Source: Lanius collurio (lineage: Eukaryota; Chordata; Aves; Passeriformes; Laniidae). Taken from it: a stretch of DNA of 64,000 nt. Shown here in pieces: positions 49,468 to 62,735 of the stretch. The first letter of the stretch is position 1. Every line of letters starts with the position of its first letter. The stretch covers positions 2,473,371 to 2,537,370 of the forward strand of contig JACBWW010000051.1 in the NCBI GenBank assembly GCA_020086605.1, given 5' to 3'. A program made the position numbers and the translations under genes. The notes beneath the pieces were generated by a model. That model saw only the letters and a program-made list of their open reading frames with translations. It made no database searches and was not told the DNA's origin.

Positions 49468-52400
49468 GCTGTGTGTGTGACACTGATCAAACTGACCAGA
49501 CATGTGCAAATGTAGTGAAAAAAGCAGGTGCCACCTTTATGTTGACATGCACAGCTGTGTTGGGTACCTGCAACTCTCAGTAAGATTTGGCCACAGTGCA
49601 GCAGTTAATTTAATAAAATACCAGTGGCTAAAATAGCATTTCTAAAATGAACATAAGAGATGTGATGCATTGTAGCTAAGGGCATGTGGAAGTCTTTCAG
49701 TGATATCAAAGATATTTCTTCTTACTGGCAAACCACTCTTTTTCTCTGATGCTGGGGAAGCAGGGAGGCAGTAATAAACAGGATTCGAAAGAGTTGAAAA
49801 GGAAAACAACAAGAATAAGTGGTCTGAGGTTTTTAAATGTTCTACCTATTGGTAGTTACTTGTAAAGAATTATCTAAGAAATAATATATTCTGCAAGTAA
49901 CATAAGTAATTGAATTATACAAGGATCAAGTGCTGTTCCAACAAGGTTTGACCTCCATGCCCACTGAATGCAACAGCCAGACTCTCGTGGGCTTACATCA
50001 AACCTCAAATAAAACAGTTTGATTAGTGCTATTTGACCAGTATAACTGCAAGTCTGTGTGAACTTAGTCTCATGCTGTGTTTTCAGCATATTTAAAATTA
50101 TTTTAACATAACACTGACATGCTGTAGAACTTCAGTCTAATAAATGCAGTGTATGTCAGTTTTAATTAATGAAAGAGCCCTCTTGCACTTTTTTAAAATA
50201 TTGGTGGATGTTTGTATCTCCTTTTCCAATTCACATGATACGAATCTTTATCACCTTGCAAACTAATGTTCTCCATGGTGACCTGACAGGGTAAGTTGTA
50301 AATGGGGTGTAACAGGATCTGTCTTGTCACAAATGCAGCTGCTCAGGGCAGGTACAATTCCCAGCCACTCAGCCCCTGGCAGAATGAGGAGAAAATTCTG
50401 CAGGTTGTACCCAGACAGTGGAAGGTCAGTGCTCCTGTAGGAGGGAAAACAGCCCCAACAACTGCTAAAGTTTGTAGAAGGATTGCAGTGATCGAAGCCT
50501 GAACTTCTCCTGTGTGCTCCAGCCTGGCCAGGCACTGCTCTGGCAGCACTGCCTGAAGAGGTGGAAGGTGTTTCTGTCTCTGAGAATCATTCCAGCAGTA
50601 GAGCTCTGCAGTGGAATACCAGGGCATTTTTGCTCACTTAGCTGGGTTGTTTCTCCACGTAGAGGGGAGGGATATCTCACCTCCCTCTCAGAACAACTGC
50701 ACTCCAGCTGGCAAACACTGCTCGAGCTGAACAACTCTGACAAGTATTTATAATAAGCTATTGCAGCTGTTCCAGCTCGTTCTTTGCTTTTGTATATCAG
50801 ATTTTGCATTTGGTATTTTCTTTTATGATTTCATCTGTTATATGAGCTAGATTACTCACAGATTTACTCCAAATAGTCGCAACAAATTATACTACCATTA
50901 ACAGAATTGTATTATGTTTCTACTAGTAATGAAATATTTTTCCACAATTTAGGCTCCATAAAGTGGAATAAACAGATATTCTGCTATTCCTTGGTGGCCT
51001 TGCTTCTTCTCTATAGGAGGCAGTGAGTCTTTCATTTCAGCTTTCTGTCCTCAAAGTTCATGCTATTTGGAGGCCAAGCTGTGGATGACAAACTGCAAAG
51101 CTGACAGGAAAACATGCAAGGTTGATATATAAAACAAGCCACACTGCTCGTGCTTTGACTGTCATCACCGCTTGCAGGAAAATAAATGATACTGCCTCGG
51201 TCTAAGGCTCCTTAAGAGTTTCTTTAGCTTCCATGGGGAATATTACAAATTCCTACAGCCTAAATTTGGAACCTAAGAGCTCAATTTTCTAAAACAAATT
51301 CAGAGAAAACTCTTTTTTTTTTCCCCAACCAAATTCATAGGAGAAAATAAGCTTGTATAACTTGTTCCCAAATTGAACAAAGCTAACAGAAATTGATGGT
51401 CCCTTTCATGAACTGTGAAAAATGCTGTGGATATTTCTCTGGTTTAACAACTGAGTGAAAACATTCTCTGTTCACCACTTGCTCTGCAAATTTTGCTGCG
51501 AGCACCAACAGCTTTACACCAAGAAGACCCAAAGGAATTTTCCATCAAAGCAGAACTGTGCATCACATGAGCAGGTGAAAATGTGATGGAGAAAGGTGTG
51601 ATGTCTCTGTAAACTTAACCCATGCTAGCCTTCATGCAGTATTTTGTTTTATTTCCAAATTCCTGTGGATTTAGTAATTGAATGTTATTCTTATGATAAA
51701 GTGAATGTTTGGTATTCATGTACATAATGATATGCTAAGATATCCTTAAAAAATAATCAGAATTCATCTTGGCTGTTAGCATGTTTCAAATTGTGCATGC
51801 AATAGAAATGGATATTTAAAACATCTTTATTTCATTATCTCATTTATTATATTGTAGGTTGGCAACTAATTAGTATAGATATTTGAAGTTACAGATCGAG
51901 GAAACTAAATTAGTGCACTATAATATAATTAATCATAAAAAACTTTTGTTCAGCTGCTAATCTATTAGCTACTTTGCTTCTTGTTGATGCTTGTAACTTT
52001 GATTAAGATTTTCACTTCTTTATTTAACATCATAGCTTACTGATATGAAATTCAGTGAAGTATCTACTGTCTCTGAATATCGTTCCTGGAATAAACTTGC
52101 AATGAAAATCATCCTAATGCTGGACTTCAACATGAAATAGCCTATAGAGGCCTCCAAGGGCCACGGTGTGTCAGCAGTCCCTTGGCAAAGGATGCCTCAG
52201 GGTATCAGACATGCTTTTCATTTTTGCCCTCCCCTCTGGCTATCCTCCTGTGCTTTCACAGTTCCAGCCACTGAGTATTACAGCCCCAGCTGAACGTGCT
52301 GGGAGAAAGTGGCAATCCAAAGCAGGACCCAGATTCTTGCTTTAGAAAGCTCAGTCACTCTGCAGCGCCTGCAGAGGGCAGGACTGGTGGTGTGAAATCC

Positions 52401-55400
52401 CTGCAGTGCTCACCTGTGCAGGGGAGGGCAGGACAGGGTCTGTCCAGGCACTGCCGCCAGTGGCCATGAGATAGTCCTTACTTTTCTCCTGGAATTGCTG
52501 GGCTCTTCCTGTCCTTTCCTCTCCCTACTGAGAGGCAGAGATACCTGGTAGGATTTCAGAATTGAAAATTGATTCTCTCTGAACAAAGTTCAGAATAGTT
52601 GTCCTGGTCTTCTCTGGTGGAGTGCATCAGTGGGTGAGGGAAGGGCTACCGATGATGTTTGTGTGGGCTCCTCTAAAGCCTCCCACACTCCTCAACTTCT
52701 TCAACAAATGTTTGCTGGTGTAACTGAAGCTGCTCCTTCAGAAACAAGCCTTACCTTGCCTATTTCCAGTGCTGGTATAATTGTAAAGACTTCTTAAACT
52801 ATGTAACTAAACCTTTAAATGCTTAATCTGTATGGTTTTTAATCTGTAGGATTTTATCCAGTCAAATGGTTATCACTTGCAACTTTCAACATAGGGAGGA
52901 AATATCTGGGCAATCCTTTGGAAATGCCAAGTAAACAAAATGACAGGCTATTGACCAGTCATTTAAAAACACTCTTTAGTCCATTTACTAATAGTTAGAA
53001 TATTTAAGTGAGTTGTTTTTACTGTAACATGGTTTTATTTAGAATATTCCAACAGTAAATAACTGTTTTTAAAATTGTACTTTTTGTTGGGGTAACATAT
53101 TGGTAAACTTCTAAAATTCCTGGGTTTTGATTTCACTGAGTCTTTTGGTGCAATTTGACAGAAATGTAACCTATATTTATACATTAACTGTGTATTTATG
53201 TTTGATAGTTATTTACAATTCATGCCTCAGTAGTCATTTATATAATTTTACTTGTCCTGTCAGCCAGCTTTGACATTACCACATGACTCCAATTTGTTAT
53301 TTGTTTTAACTAATGTACAGCAAACAGGTGAAGACTAAGCAAAGCTAATACCTTTTTAAGAATAACAAACCATAAACTGATAGAGTAGCAGTAAAATATG
53401 TATAGAAAACACTTTCTTTTAACCAAAATCCCCTTTATGAGATGCTTGCAAATGCTATTGGACAGATTGCCTGCTAATGCAATATTTCTGGCTCAAATAA
53501 TGATATTAATACAATTGAACATGGATATTTGTTATAGTAGACCATAAGTATTTAGAAAGTAAAACCAGTTTTTTTAACCTTTTTTAGTAAGGGGATGGTA
53601 TATTTTCTGGTATATATTTGAAGTCTTTTTTTTCCCCTAAATATCATTATGTTGTGTTTAATTATAGAAAAAAAAAGTAGGAAACATCATACAAATAACT
53701 ATTGTATTCTGGTGAATAGCTTCAGGTATCTTTCAGGATTTTATTTTGAAAACTGGATAATGAGGAAAAGCTATCAAAACTCAACACCCAAAATATTTGT
53801 AAGAGCAGAAGGGTATACATAATATAAATGCAAGATTTTCCCTTTTGTGTATTAAGATGGATTTTTAGTTGCATTGTGTTATTATCAAAAATTAATGATT
53901 GATATTACAAGTTTGTAGGACACAGATTTCTTTAGACACCAGTTTTATATTGTGTATATAAAATAAAATGCACATATGTGGAACAGTAAGCTCTGCTAGG
54001 CAGTAATGCTTTATAGTTAGATCTCCAGGATATTTATATTGTAATTTACTAGTTTTCTTTTTTTTTAATGTTGCTTGAAAGCACAAAGTCAACTACATCA
54101 TTTTATGAAGTACACAATAAATGTCCATTTTACAGCATCAGGAACCCGAATCAGAAATAGGTGAGCTCTGAACTGTGGTCACACTTTATGACATTGGTGA
54201 TTTCTTTGTAAAAATTCATTTGACTTGCATGGAGATCATCTGTAAATCATCACAAGTCAACACATTAATGGACTTTTTCTCATCAAAATTCCCAGTGACA
54301 TCACCAGTCCCTCCCTGGTGAGAGCCACCATGTGAATGTTCACATACAGCAGTGCCAGTTTGTGGGCTCTGGAAAAACCCACGATTTTTTGAAGTTACAG
54401 TTACAGCTCCTGGGACTTTCCAGCTCTTACTGCCACAGAGAAGGCACTGGCAATACCAATGGTGGGAAACAGTGAACAAAAATGCACTTTATGCATTCCC
54501 ATTAGGAAATTATTATGCCTGTTCTCCTCCTTAGGCCTTGATCTTGCCATGAAATTAAAAACATGCAAGTCATAATTCTACTTAAACATATTTTCACTGA
54601 CATAATTCATGGCCAGATGCTGTCAGTAATCATGCACAGGTATCATTAGTGGGTATGGTCTCACAAATTAATCAGCAGTGGTACAGGAATTACAGACTTG
54701 CTGCAGGAGTTGGGTTTCACTGCATCACCTGCTGTGGGCCAAAGGGGATCATTACACTGTGTGACCTCTCTGGCATCTCCTGGCATTTCATCCATTTACT
54801 CTCTGCTGAGCACAATAACTTATGTTTGACTAACACAGCTCTTCTCTATTTGCCTTTATATTGAGTTTCTTGGCCAAAAATCCGTTACCATTTTGGTCTG
54901 GTCTGCCATCATCTAAAAGAACTTCTGAGGATTTCTTTTACTCTCTTAGGAGCCTGTCACTGGGACTGTGGGGCCAAGTCCCTTTCAGTGGCAGTGATTA
55001 TCCTCGAGTTTACAGCAGAGCAGGATCAGTAGTGTTTGTGCATTGGAACACAGGTGTATTGCTGCCTGCCCCAGTTTCTTATTTGCAGGTGTTTTTAGGA
55101 AGTATTGACCATTTTTTAAGACACTCACACTAGTAAAAACCCAGTGGTTCTGCAATTTTCAAAAGAAACATTATATACTCAAAACACATTCTGTCACCAT
55201 GTAGAGCCTTCCTCCCAACCTTTTTTTTTTATTCTGTGTAATTCATAACAACATCTGACATGCTCCTGCTAGCATCAGATGATTTGAGAAGGATTTTTAA
55301 GCAGGAAAGGGAGATTTGGGCAAACATACATTTGGATTGTGGTTGTTGCTACCAAGGTGGACATTGCCAGCATTCTTCAGCCTCCCAGATGTACACTGGC

Positions 55401-56528
55401 TCATTAAATCACTCTGTTTTGTTTAAAACAGCCATCTCCCCCAGGCTGTTAGAGAATTGCATTCCCAGAATTTATTGTTTGTCAGTAGTCAACTCTTCTT
55501 TAATATGTATTTAGGAGAAATGTCTTTACATCACATAAGCCACATATTTATCTTTTTTTTTTCCCCAGGGGAAATTTTAGGCTAAACAAAAAATATTTTT
55601 GATCATCAATATTAAAAACTAAACTATTTCTGTAAATTTGATTCCTCTAATATATTCCTTAAGGTATTCCTTATCTTCCCCATAAAGAAAACCCACAAAA
55701 TAATAAAGCAAAGAGCAGATATCCCTCTTATAGATCTCCTTGTAACTGAAGAGAGGAGGCTTTTATCTCACTGGCTGTCTTAGAGCTGCTCTTTATTCCC
55801 TGTAAAGGTAATGAAGACTGGAAAACACAGCTGGATACAGTCTTATTCTCTTCCTCACAGAGTAGTTTGTGTTCCTGGGGACACTTGAGCCCACTGGTGT
55901 GAGCACCTTTGGGGAGGTGGTTTGTGGCTGCAGTGGCAGAACCCAGCCCCAGGTGCATGAAAGACACTGAAAGCACAAAATTAATTCCACAAACTGGCAT
56001 TTTTTCTAAATTCTTTACCCCCTCATCCAGCAGTGGTACAATATTTTCCACAGCAATAAGGAAAACAATGGCACCTTCCTGCACAGTCTGGGCATGGTTT
56101 TATCTCCACAGATAAGCACGAGAGCTTTAAGCATCTTGTAAAATTAATTGGAGGGGAGCTAACAGTTTGTGAACACTTCTCATGCCTGCCATCACTTCTG
56201 AGAAGCTGGTTTGTTACTTATTTAAAGGTGATCATGCCTTTCTGGCAAACCTGCTGCTTTCAGGTATTTTTAATAAATTCACGGTACAAAGTATGTGAAG
56301 TACACAGATGTTTATAATGAGCAGCAAAAATGAGAGGTATTTTATTAGGCTGTGTAACTATCGCGTGCTGATTGCTTTTAATTGGTGAAATAACAAATTG
56401 CTGGTTTATTTTTTTAAGCTTTTGACCTAATAACTGCATGGCTTTTCATGAAACATCCTTTTTGGATGCAGCTAAAGGCTTTCTCAGTGGTTTTGTTCAC
56501 CAGCTTTTCAATTACTCCCTGGTATTCA
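49468..56528. other. Non-coding unique DNA
   Basis: No gene recognised over 7 kb. The stretches 50460-50720 and 52140-52700 are G+C richer with unfamiliar frames up to 114 codons. The stretches 50800-52140 and 52780-54120 are very AT-rich. A minus frame of 118 codons at 55728-56084 looks protein-like in places but matches nothing I know. The segments 51700-52060 and 56340-56520 are repeat-free and could be conserved regulatory DNA. Confidence 0.6.
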
Positions 56529-56632
56529 GAGAATCATAGAATAATCAAATAGTTTGGGTGGGAAGAGACCTTTAAAGGCCATCTGGGACAACCCCCTGCC
56601 CTAAGCAGGGACATCTTCAACTACAGTAGACT
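56529..56632 (-). mobile_element. CR1 LINE fragment, 3' terminus, minus orientation
   Basis: In plus orientation it starts with 'gagaatcatagaata', the complement of the CR1 tail repeat. It continues with 'tagtttgggtgggaagagac', 'ctttaaaggccatctgggac', 'aaccccctgccctaagcagg' and 'gacatcttcaacta'. All are the standard complement of a CR1 3' end. It ends abruptly near 56632, as expected for a short 5'-truncated copy. Confidence 0.93.
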
Positions 56633-57296
56633 GGATAATTCATATGCATCTCTAGCAGTGTATTTATGAGTCTTCAGTAACATGGTGCTGGTTTTTTACA
56701 GCTTTTAGTGTGACTTTTTTAATGAAATAATCTTTTTCTACCAGCTTCTGTACACCACTTCATATAGAAGCAATTGCATTACTATGATATATATTATATT
56801 TTATATGTATATAACATCTGATATCCCTGAGAACAGTTGTCTCCACCAATCTGAGAAACAACTAATTGATTTAGTTATCTTTTTTTTAATTAAATATGTC
56901 ACTGTGAAGTCAGACCTAATGAGTTACTTCTTGAAATTATTTTCCCTTCTCAGACTGTTAGAATATTTATACAGAATTCTGTATATTTTCTTGCATCTAA
57001 ATGAGACCATTCTTATTCATAACCTATTTAATATGAAAAACTATCCTCTGAAATTGATTCTAGTATAGAAAGATGTACATGTGCACTGATATCCTTTCCT
57101 TGAGCAAAGCAGAAATTACCTTATTAATCATATTCAGTTGTTATGGGTCTCGACTTTGAAAGAAGTTAGCCCACATAGAAAACTGGGCTTCATAGGAATA
57201 AATGCCTCTGTAGAGATTTTCCTAGCAGGGAAAAACCACAGCTGCCACACTCCAAAAAGATTTTGGTAGACCCAAGAAGAATGGATTTGTATCTGG
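56633..57296. other. AT-rich non-coding DNA
   Basis: Nothing recognised. A 94-codon plus frame at 56784-57068 is rich in I, Y, L and F as a consequence of AT composition. Confidence 0.6.
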
Positions 57297-57360
57297 AAAA
57301 AAAAAACCCTAAAACTTGAAACTTTTAAAAAAACAAAACCCACGCACAAACAAAAAACCC
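57297..57360. repeat. A-rich low-complexity block
   Basis: Runs of A interrupted by C, CC or CCC, resembling a shorter version of the block at 42196-42306. Confidence 0.85.
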
Positions 57361-58897
57361 TCAAACTAACAAAAAATTCACCTTGAAGATACTATTTTAT
57401 TCAAGCAAAGATTAGTCTTTTTCATTACCCAGTTAATCTCTACAAATGCAGTACAAGTTCTGTGGACAGGGGCATTACAAAACTCAGAAGTCCTACCCCT
57501 AAACCACTGGCATCTACTTTTAGTCAAGTGTTGAAGACCACTTTAATTTAAATTATTTATTCATTCATTTATTTAGCAGTCCTTTGAAAGTGTCATAGGA
57601 TTTCCTTGTGGAAGTGGTCACTCTGAGGGAAGTAATGCAATAATTTGGAATCCATATGGACATTACTCTGCTGACATTCTCTTAGTAGAACAGAATTATT
57701 AGAAATAGCCAAAAAAACCATGAAGCCATGTTATCAACTCCACCCCTTCTAAAGAATAAAATTAACACAAAAGAACAGACACTTGGATACTTTGTTAGTA
57801 GTTATTAACACAAATCACCCTTCAACTCTTTACTGAAGTGGGATTAAAAAAAAAATAAAAATAAATTGGCTATCCCTTCTGTTTGGTGGCTTTTTAAAAA
57901 TAGAAATAGGTTTGCTGGTTTGTCAGCATTCATCCCTCCTGACTGGCTCTTCCTGGCATGGCCAAATTCAGCCCTTGGGTGAGTGATGGGGATTCTTCCA
58001 AGTGAAGAGATTGCTCACTGATTTGGAGCTGCTCTGAGCTACACTGACCTGTTTCCAGCTACATGTGATGTTTGAGCTGGAGACTAAAACATCTTATTGG
58101 ACAGTAACACAGACAAAAATAATCATAGGAAAAATCCTATTATCAGAAAAATATTTTTAGTAATGAGAGAGCAGGATATAGTCATGCAAGATGCTTAATC
58201 TCAAGGCCAACAACTCTTCAAATCACAATACAGTTGTACCATTTTCCATTTCCAAACAATGAGCAATCAAACATTAGCTAATTAAATGCTTTCAGTGGTG
58301 AAAGAAAATATAAAAATACATGAAATTATCAAATAAAAAAACCAAGTGACTAATTTGTCAGCCTCAGCATCACTTTACAAATACCAGCAGCCAAGTTATC
58401 CCTACACTGAATATCAATCAATTTTACTTTTTACAGCTGATAAGATATTCTCTAATTAAATTATGTTTTAATTGCCTTTGACTTTCAATGCAAGGAAAAT
58501 GACAATATGCTTTCCATGGAAATACTCCCTACTCATTTCTGTATACTGTGACTGTCATTATGCAATTAACAGTTGTTCCACAGTGGTATCAAGACTCCAC
58601 ATTTCCTCCTGAAACTAGGATCTTAAAATAAACCTGATTTAGAAAGTGTTATTCTCTATATGCTAATATAATTCTTTTAATTGTTGGCAATGCTGAGGTC
58701 TGCCCACTTATAGTCTATTGTCATTCTCAGAGTTTTTCAAACAGCATCTCCAGAACCATTTGATCCTACGTGTGGCTGCATTTACAATTAGAATGGCAGA
58801 CCTGGAAAACACAACCTCCCAGTTTTCACACTGAGTTACTTACTAATTACCATTCAAAATATTTGGTTTTTATAAGGCTACCATGAAGTGCATAGAT
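57361..58897. other. AT-rich non-coding DNA
   Basis: No gene recognised. A small inverted repeat (ataggaaaaatcctat) lies near 58125-58140. No frame of note. Confidence 0.6.
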
Positions 58898-58977
58898 TGA
58901 AATATTAATCCTGCTTTATGATATGATAATTATGATATGAAATATTAATCCTGCTTTATGATATGATATGTTAATTA
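58898..58977. repeat. 40-base tandem duplication, two copies
   Basis: Copy 1 (58898-58937) and copy 2 (58938-58977) are identical over roughly the first 31 bases, beginning tgaaatattaatcctgcttt and running through atgatatgata. They diverge at the end. The near identity suggests a recent event, and the locus may be length-variable. Confidence 0.9.
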
Positions 58978-61900
58978 TATACAAAAATGTGTGTCAGTAA
59001 GAATGTGCCAGGATTGGGGCAGGAGACCCAGCTCAGCCTCAGCGTGGGTATCCTGCACACAGTGCCAGGGTACGAGGGCTGCACTGGCAAACAGACCAGG
59101 CCCAAAATGTCAGGGAGACTGAGCACCCTTCTCTAAGTGTCTCTTCTGCATCTGCAAAGCAAAGGGTGGGAAAGAAGCAGCAAATGTCTTGATAGTCCCC
59201 ACTCCACAATTATGAATACACAGGAGTGGTTTGGGTGAAGGCATTTTGGATGATTCAAACCAGACTTCATCTTAATTCAGCTCAGAAGTAAAGAAAGGTA
59301 AGCAAGCTGTAAACAGACATTGCTGCAAGATACGAAAGCAAAACCAGAAAAACAATAAAGAAGAGGCAACTTTTTTCTCTGGGCTTTGAGATAAGCAGAC
59401 GGAAGGAAAACTTGAAGTGCAGCCATACTGCATTTAGTTTGCCCTCTTACCCAAAAAATTAATTTCTACATCAGTTACAAAGAAAACATCACCTCAAGGT
59501 TGTACATGAAGGCTTTGGTCACACTGTGAGACAATTACTCAATGTTTAGCATTCACTCATTGCCATATGGACTTGCTATATGCTCCTTATCCTTCATCTA
59601 CAAATAAAGTCAGAAGTGCTGCAGTTGTGTTTTCCAGCCATTCCTTCCATGAGCAGATAGTGATGTAGGCAGTGCTGAGATATTTGATGTAAATAGTGGA
59701 CATTTCAGTCGCTGCGTGAGTCCTTAGTCTCCCTGGGATCCACAGGAAGAAAATTAATTTGATATGAGAATGTTTGATATTACAAGTTGTATTTAACATT
59801 TCAAGGCTCATTTAAGTCAGCTCAGCTCACTGAACTGCTAAAGCATACAGGACAACACATTCTGTCCAGAGGAGAAACATATAGATGTGTTTAGTAGCCT
59901 AAAGGTATATCACAAAAAAATGAGCTGCTGAAGATTAGGCCCAAAATTTTATTGGTGCTGTTCATTTCAGATGTGATCTGACAGCCAGGCCTGGTGCATT
60001 ACAGAACAGAAAGGTGGATGAATCAGCAGCAGAAAATATTACTGATGTCTCTGAGGTGCACTGGAAACTTCTCATGACAGAAATTCTGTTATGACCCACA
60101 AATACCTGTAGAGCACGAGACAGTGAAATTTCATATTGATGCAAAAGTACTGTATCATAGCACTGGATCCTGATTTATTTTCCCCTGTTGTAATCCATTA
60201 GGATCCTAGAAAACGAGTTCTTAGTAGTGATGTGCAGGCAGTAACATCTGCCTCCCGTGCCTTGGCAAAGGACTAAAGGCTGTTGCAGAACACTTTCTGT
60301 AAGCATTCAGCCAGGTTCCTGCCCACAGCAAATAAATGAATAAGGATGTTTTTAGTGCTACCCCTGTTAACACAGTGTTTTGTACCCTCAGTATAGAATA
60401 GAAACAAAGAATAATTTCAGGGGTTACGTATTTTGTGGTACATTGAGGACAGACTCCTAAAAAGAAGGTTTTATGCCATTAGAAAAGTGTATTTGTACTT
60501 CTCAAAGAGCTTGGTGTCTAAGTACAGCACTGGTGCTTTCTGCAGGTCTCTAACAAAGGATGTGCTGATAAAGGAGAGACAATCCTGAGGCTTTTCTGGG
60601 TGACCCATTCTCAGTGACCCAGTGGGATAGATTCTGCCAGGGGGTTGTTTCTGTTAACAGGCCTGAAGGGTTAAACTTGCATTTATTTTCTAAGACCAGA
60701 CAGCTTTGGACAAGACACTTATTTCTGCTTGTGGTATGAAGTGATAGCAAAGAAAAGACAGGATACAATGTGCACATTTTCTTCTCATGGTGTTTCTTAG
60801 AGAGACAACCTGAGTCAGTGGTCTAAGAATCAAAATTTCACAAAATTCAGGTAACAAAAAAGATGTATATTTTAGAGGAAGTCAGACTGCCTGATGTATA
60901 AGCTTGCATTCATGGAAATAATAATTCTACACAAGAGTGGTACCTCTCAGGAAGCATAAAAGGATAGAGTGATACATTACCCAGTTTCTGTTAGGAAAGG
61001 TCTGCTGTAGGCTCTGAGAACTCTGTAAAATTCTCTCTGTTAATTCTAATCAATTGTGAGTCATGTCCTAGATTTATAATAATTACATTTAAAATGTTAT
61101 GATTAAAAACGAGCCCTAGCTTTTATAAATACAATGGGAATTAAGACATACCTTAAAAGATCTTTCACAAATGCAGTCAATGTGCATGGGTTTAACTTTT
61201 TTATATGTGGAGTTTTGTTTTTTTTTCTTTTTAGGCAATAATCAGAATCCAGAGGAAAAGGTTACAATCTACAGGAAGCTGGCAGGTCAAATTTTAAAAT
61301 TATCTAAACTCCAGTACAATTAGAGACTAAAAAATGTAAGCGGTAAAGTAATGAAACTTGCATTTACTGGATATTCAGAGAATATGCAAAATCATTTAAA
61401 TTTACATACTGAGGGGGTGAAAATGTGGTTTAGCAGAGGCAATTAACATGAGAAAGTAAGACAGATGCTGTGCAAATAATTCATAATGAATAATTTCTTT
61501 GCTCCATTATGTGTTTGCAAGTTTTCCAAACAAACTAGTTTTTCTGATGTATATGTTCAAACTGTTTGCTGAATAATATCTATGCATAATTTTTTATGTA
61601 ATTCATTCATAAGCAGAGCTTTTTAAATATTCAAGCTCTTTTTGAATGGATACGTAGGTTGTGCAACACATTTCTCTTTTCCAATTGGAGAAACATGACT
61701 TATAGGTTCTGCTATGAATAATCACAATATTTAACAATATTTGCTTCATTATTTTACCAAACATTCCTGCTAGTAAACTCATTTGTTAAGATAATCGTGG
61801 AAAAAGAGATGCATACAAAAGCAAATAAATTAGTCTGGTATCCTCTCTTTTCTTTCTCACTTGGGAAAAATAATTTGCACTGTCCATAATTCTGTTTGTC

Positions 61901-62009
61901 TTTCATTAAAATATATGAGAAGGCTGGAAATGAAAAATCATAGTCTTAAATAGACTTGAGTTTCCTGTGGCTGTGGAGGAATTCCATTTAATGCAGAGTG
62001 CCAGCCCAG
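58978..62009. other. Non-coding unique DNA
   Basis: No gene, RNA or transposon recognised. Frames are 75 codons or fewer. The segment 59000-59120 is slightly G+C richer. The sequence becomes very AT-rich from 61000 until the abrupt change to G+C-rich DNA at about 62000. Confidence 0.6.
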
Positions 62010-62080
62010 CCCTTCGGAGCTGAGGCTTCCTTTGGCTCCCTCCCCGAGGGCAGCGCCTGTGCCTGTCCCTGGGACGGCGG
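62010..62080. other. CpG-containing unique flank of the minisatellite
   Basis: About 70 bases of G+C-rich, non-repeated sequence with several CpG sites (ttcgga, cccgagg, agcgcc, gacggcgg), unlike the AT-rich DNA on its left. Together with the array and the right flank (62736-62800) it forms a G+C-rich island of roughly 750 bases. No promoter element or gene is visible. Confidence 0.6.
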
Positions 62081-62735
62081 AATCCGTGTCCCTTCCATGG
62101 AATCTGTGTCCCTTCCATGGAATCTGTGTCCCTTCCTTGGAATCTGTGTCCCTTCCATGGAATCCGTGTCCCTTCCTTGGAATCCGTGTCCCTTCCATGG
62201 AATCTGTGTCCCTTCTGTGGAATCTGTGTCGCTTCCTTGGAATCTGTGTCCCTTCCTTGGAATCTGTGTCCCTTCCATGGAATCTGTGTCCCTTCCTTGG
62301 AATCTGCGTCCCTTCCTTGGCATCTGTTTCCCTTCCGTGGAATCCGTGTCCCTTCCATGGAATCCTCGTCCCTTCCATGGAATTTGTGTCCCTTCCTTGG
62401 AATCTGCGTCCCTTCCTTGGAATCCGCGTCCCTTCCATGGAATCCGTGTCCCTACCGTGGAATACACGTCCCTTCCAGGGAATTTGTGTCCCTTCCATGG
62501 AATCTGTGTCCCTTCCATGGAATCTGTGTCCCTTCCGTGGAAGCTGCATCCCTTCCTTGGAATCTGCGTCCTTTCCATGGAATCCGCGTCCCTTCCGTGG
62601 AATCCCTGTCCCTTCCATGGAATCCGTGTCCCTTCCATGGAATCCCTGTCCCTTCCATGGAATCTGCGTCCCTTCCATGGAATCCCTGTCCCTTCCATGG
62701 AATCCCTGTCCCTTCCATGGAATCCGTGTCCCTTC
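62081..62735. repeat. 20-base minisatellite, about 32.75 units
   Basis: Perfect register of 20 bases over 655 bases, with consensus aatctgtgtcccttccatgg. Thirty-two complete units are followed by a 15-base partial unit. No unit has an insertion or deletion; all variation is by substitution. Each unit contains the palindrome TTCCATGGAA at its junction in the commonest form (17 of 32 units end CCATGG, nine CCTTGG, four CCGTGG, one CTGTGG, one CCAGGG). The 60-base superperiod has no stop in several frames, so open frames of 150-282 codons appear on both strands. These encode 20-residue repeats such as MEGTQIPWKGH on the minus strand and are artefacts. No start context, flanking exon or signal peptide supports translation. 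Confidence 0.98.

Noticed and set aside
49023..49583. 186-codon plus-strand reading frame
   Set aside because: It lies mostly on the CR1 fragment, in a region that corresponds largely to the CR1 3' untranslated part. It is a chance frame.
55728..56084. 118-codon minus-strand frame with a protein-like stretch (MQEGAIVFLIAVENIVPLL)
   Set aside because: No family recognised. The donor- and acceptor-like sites inside it are only about 60 bases apart and do not make a sensible intron.
62081..62735. CRISPR array
   Set aside because: Units are contiguous with no unique spacers, and the surrounding DNA is vertebrate.
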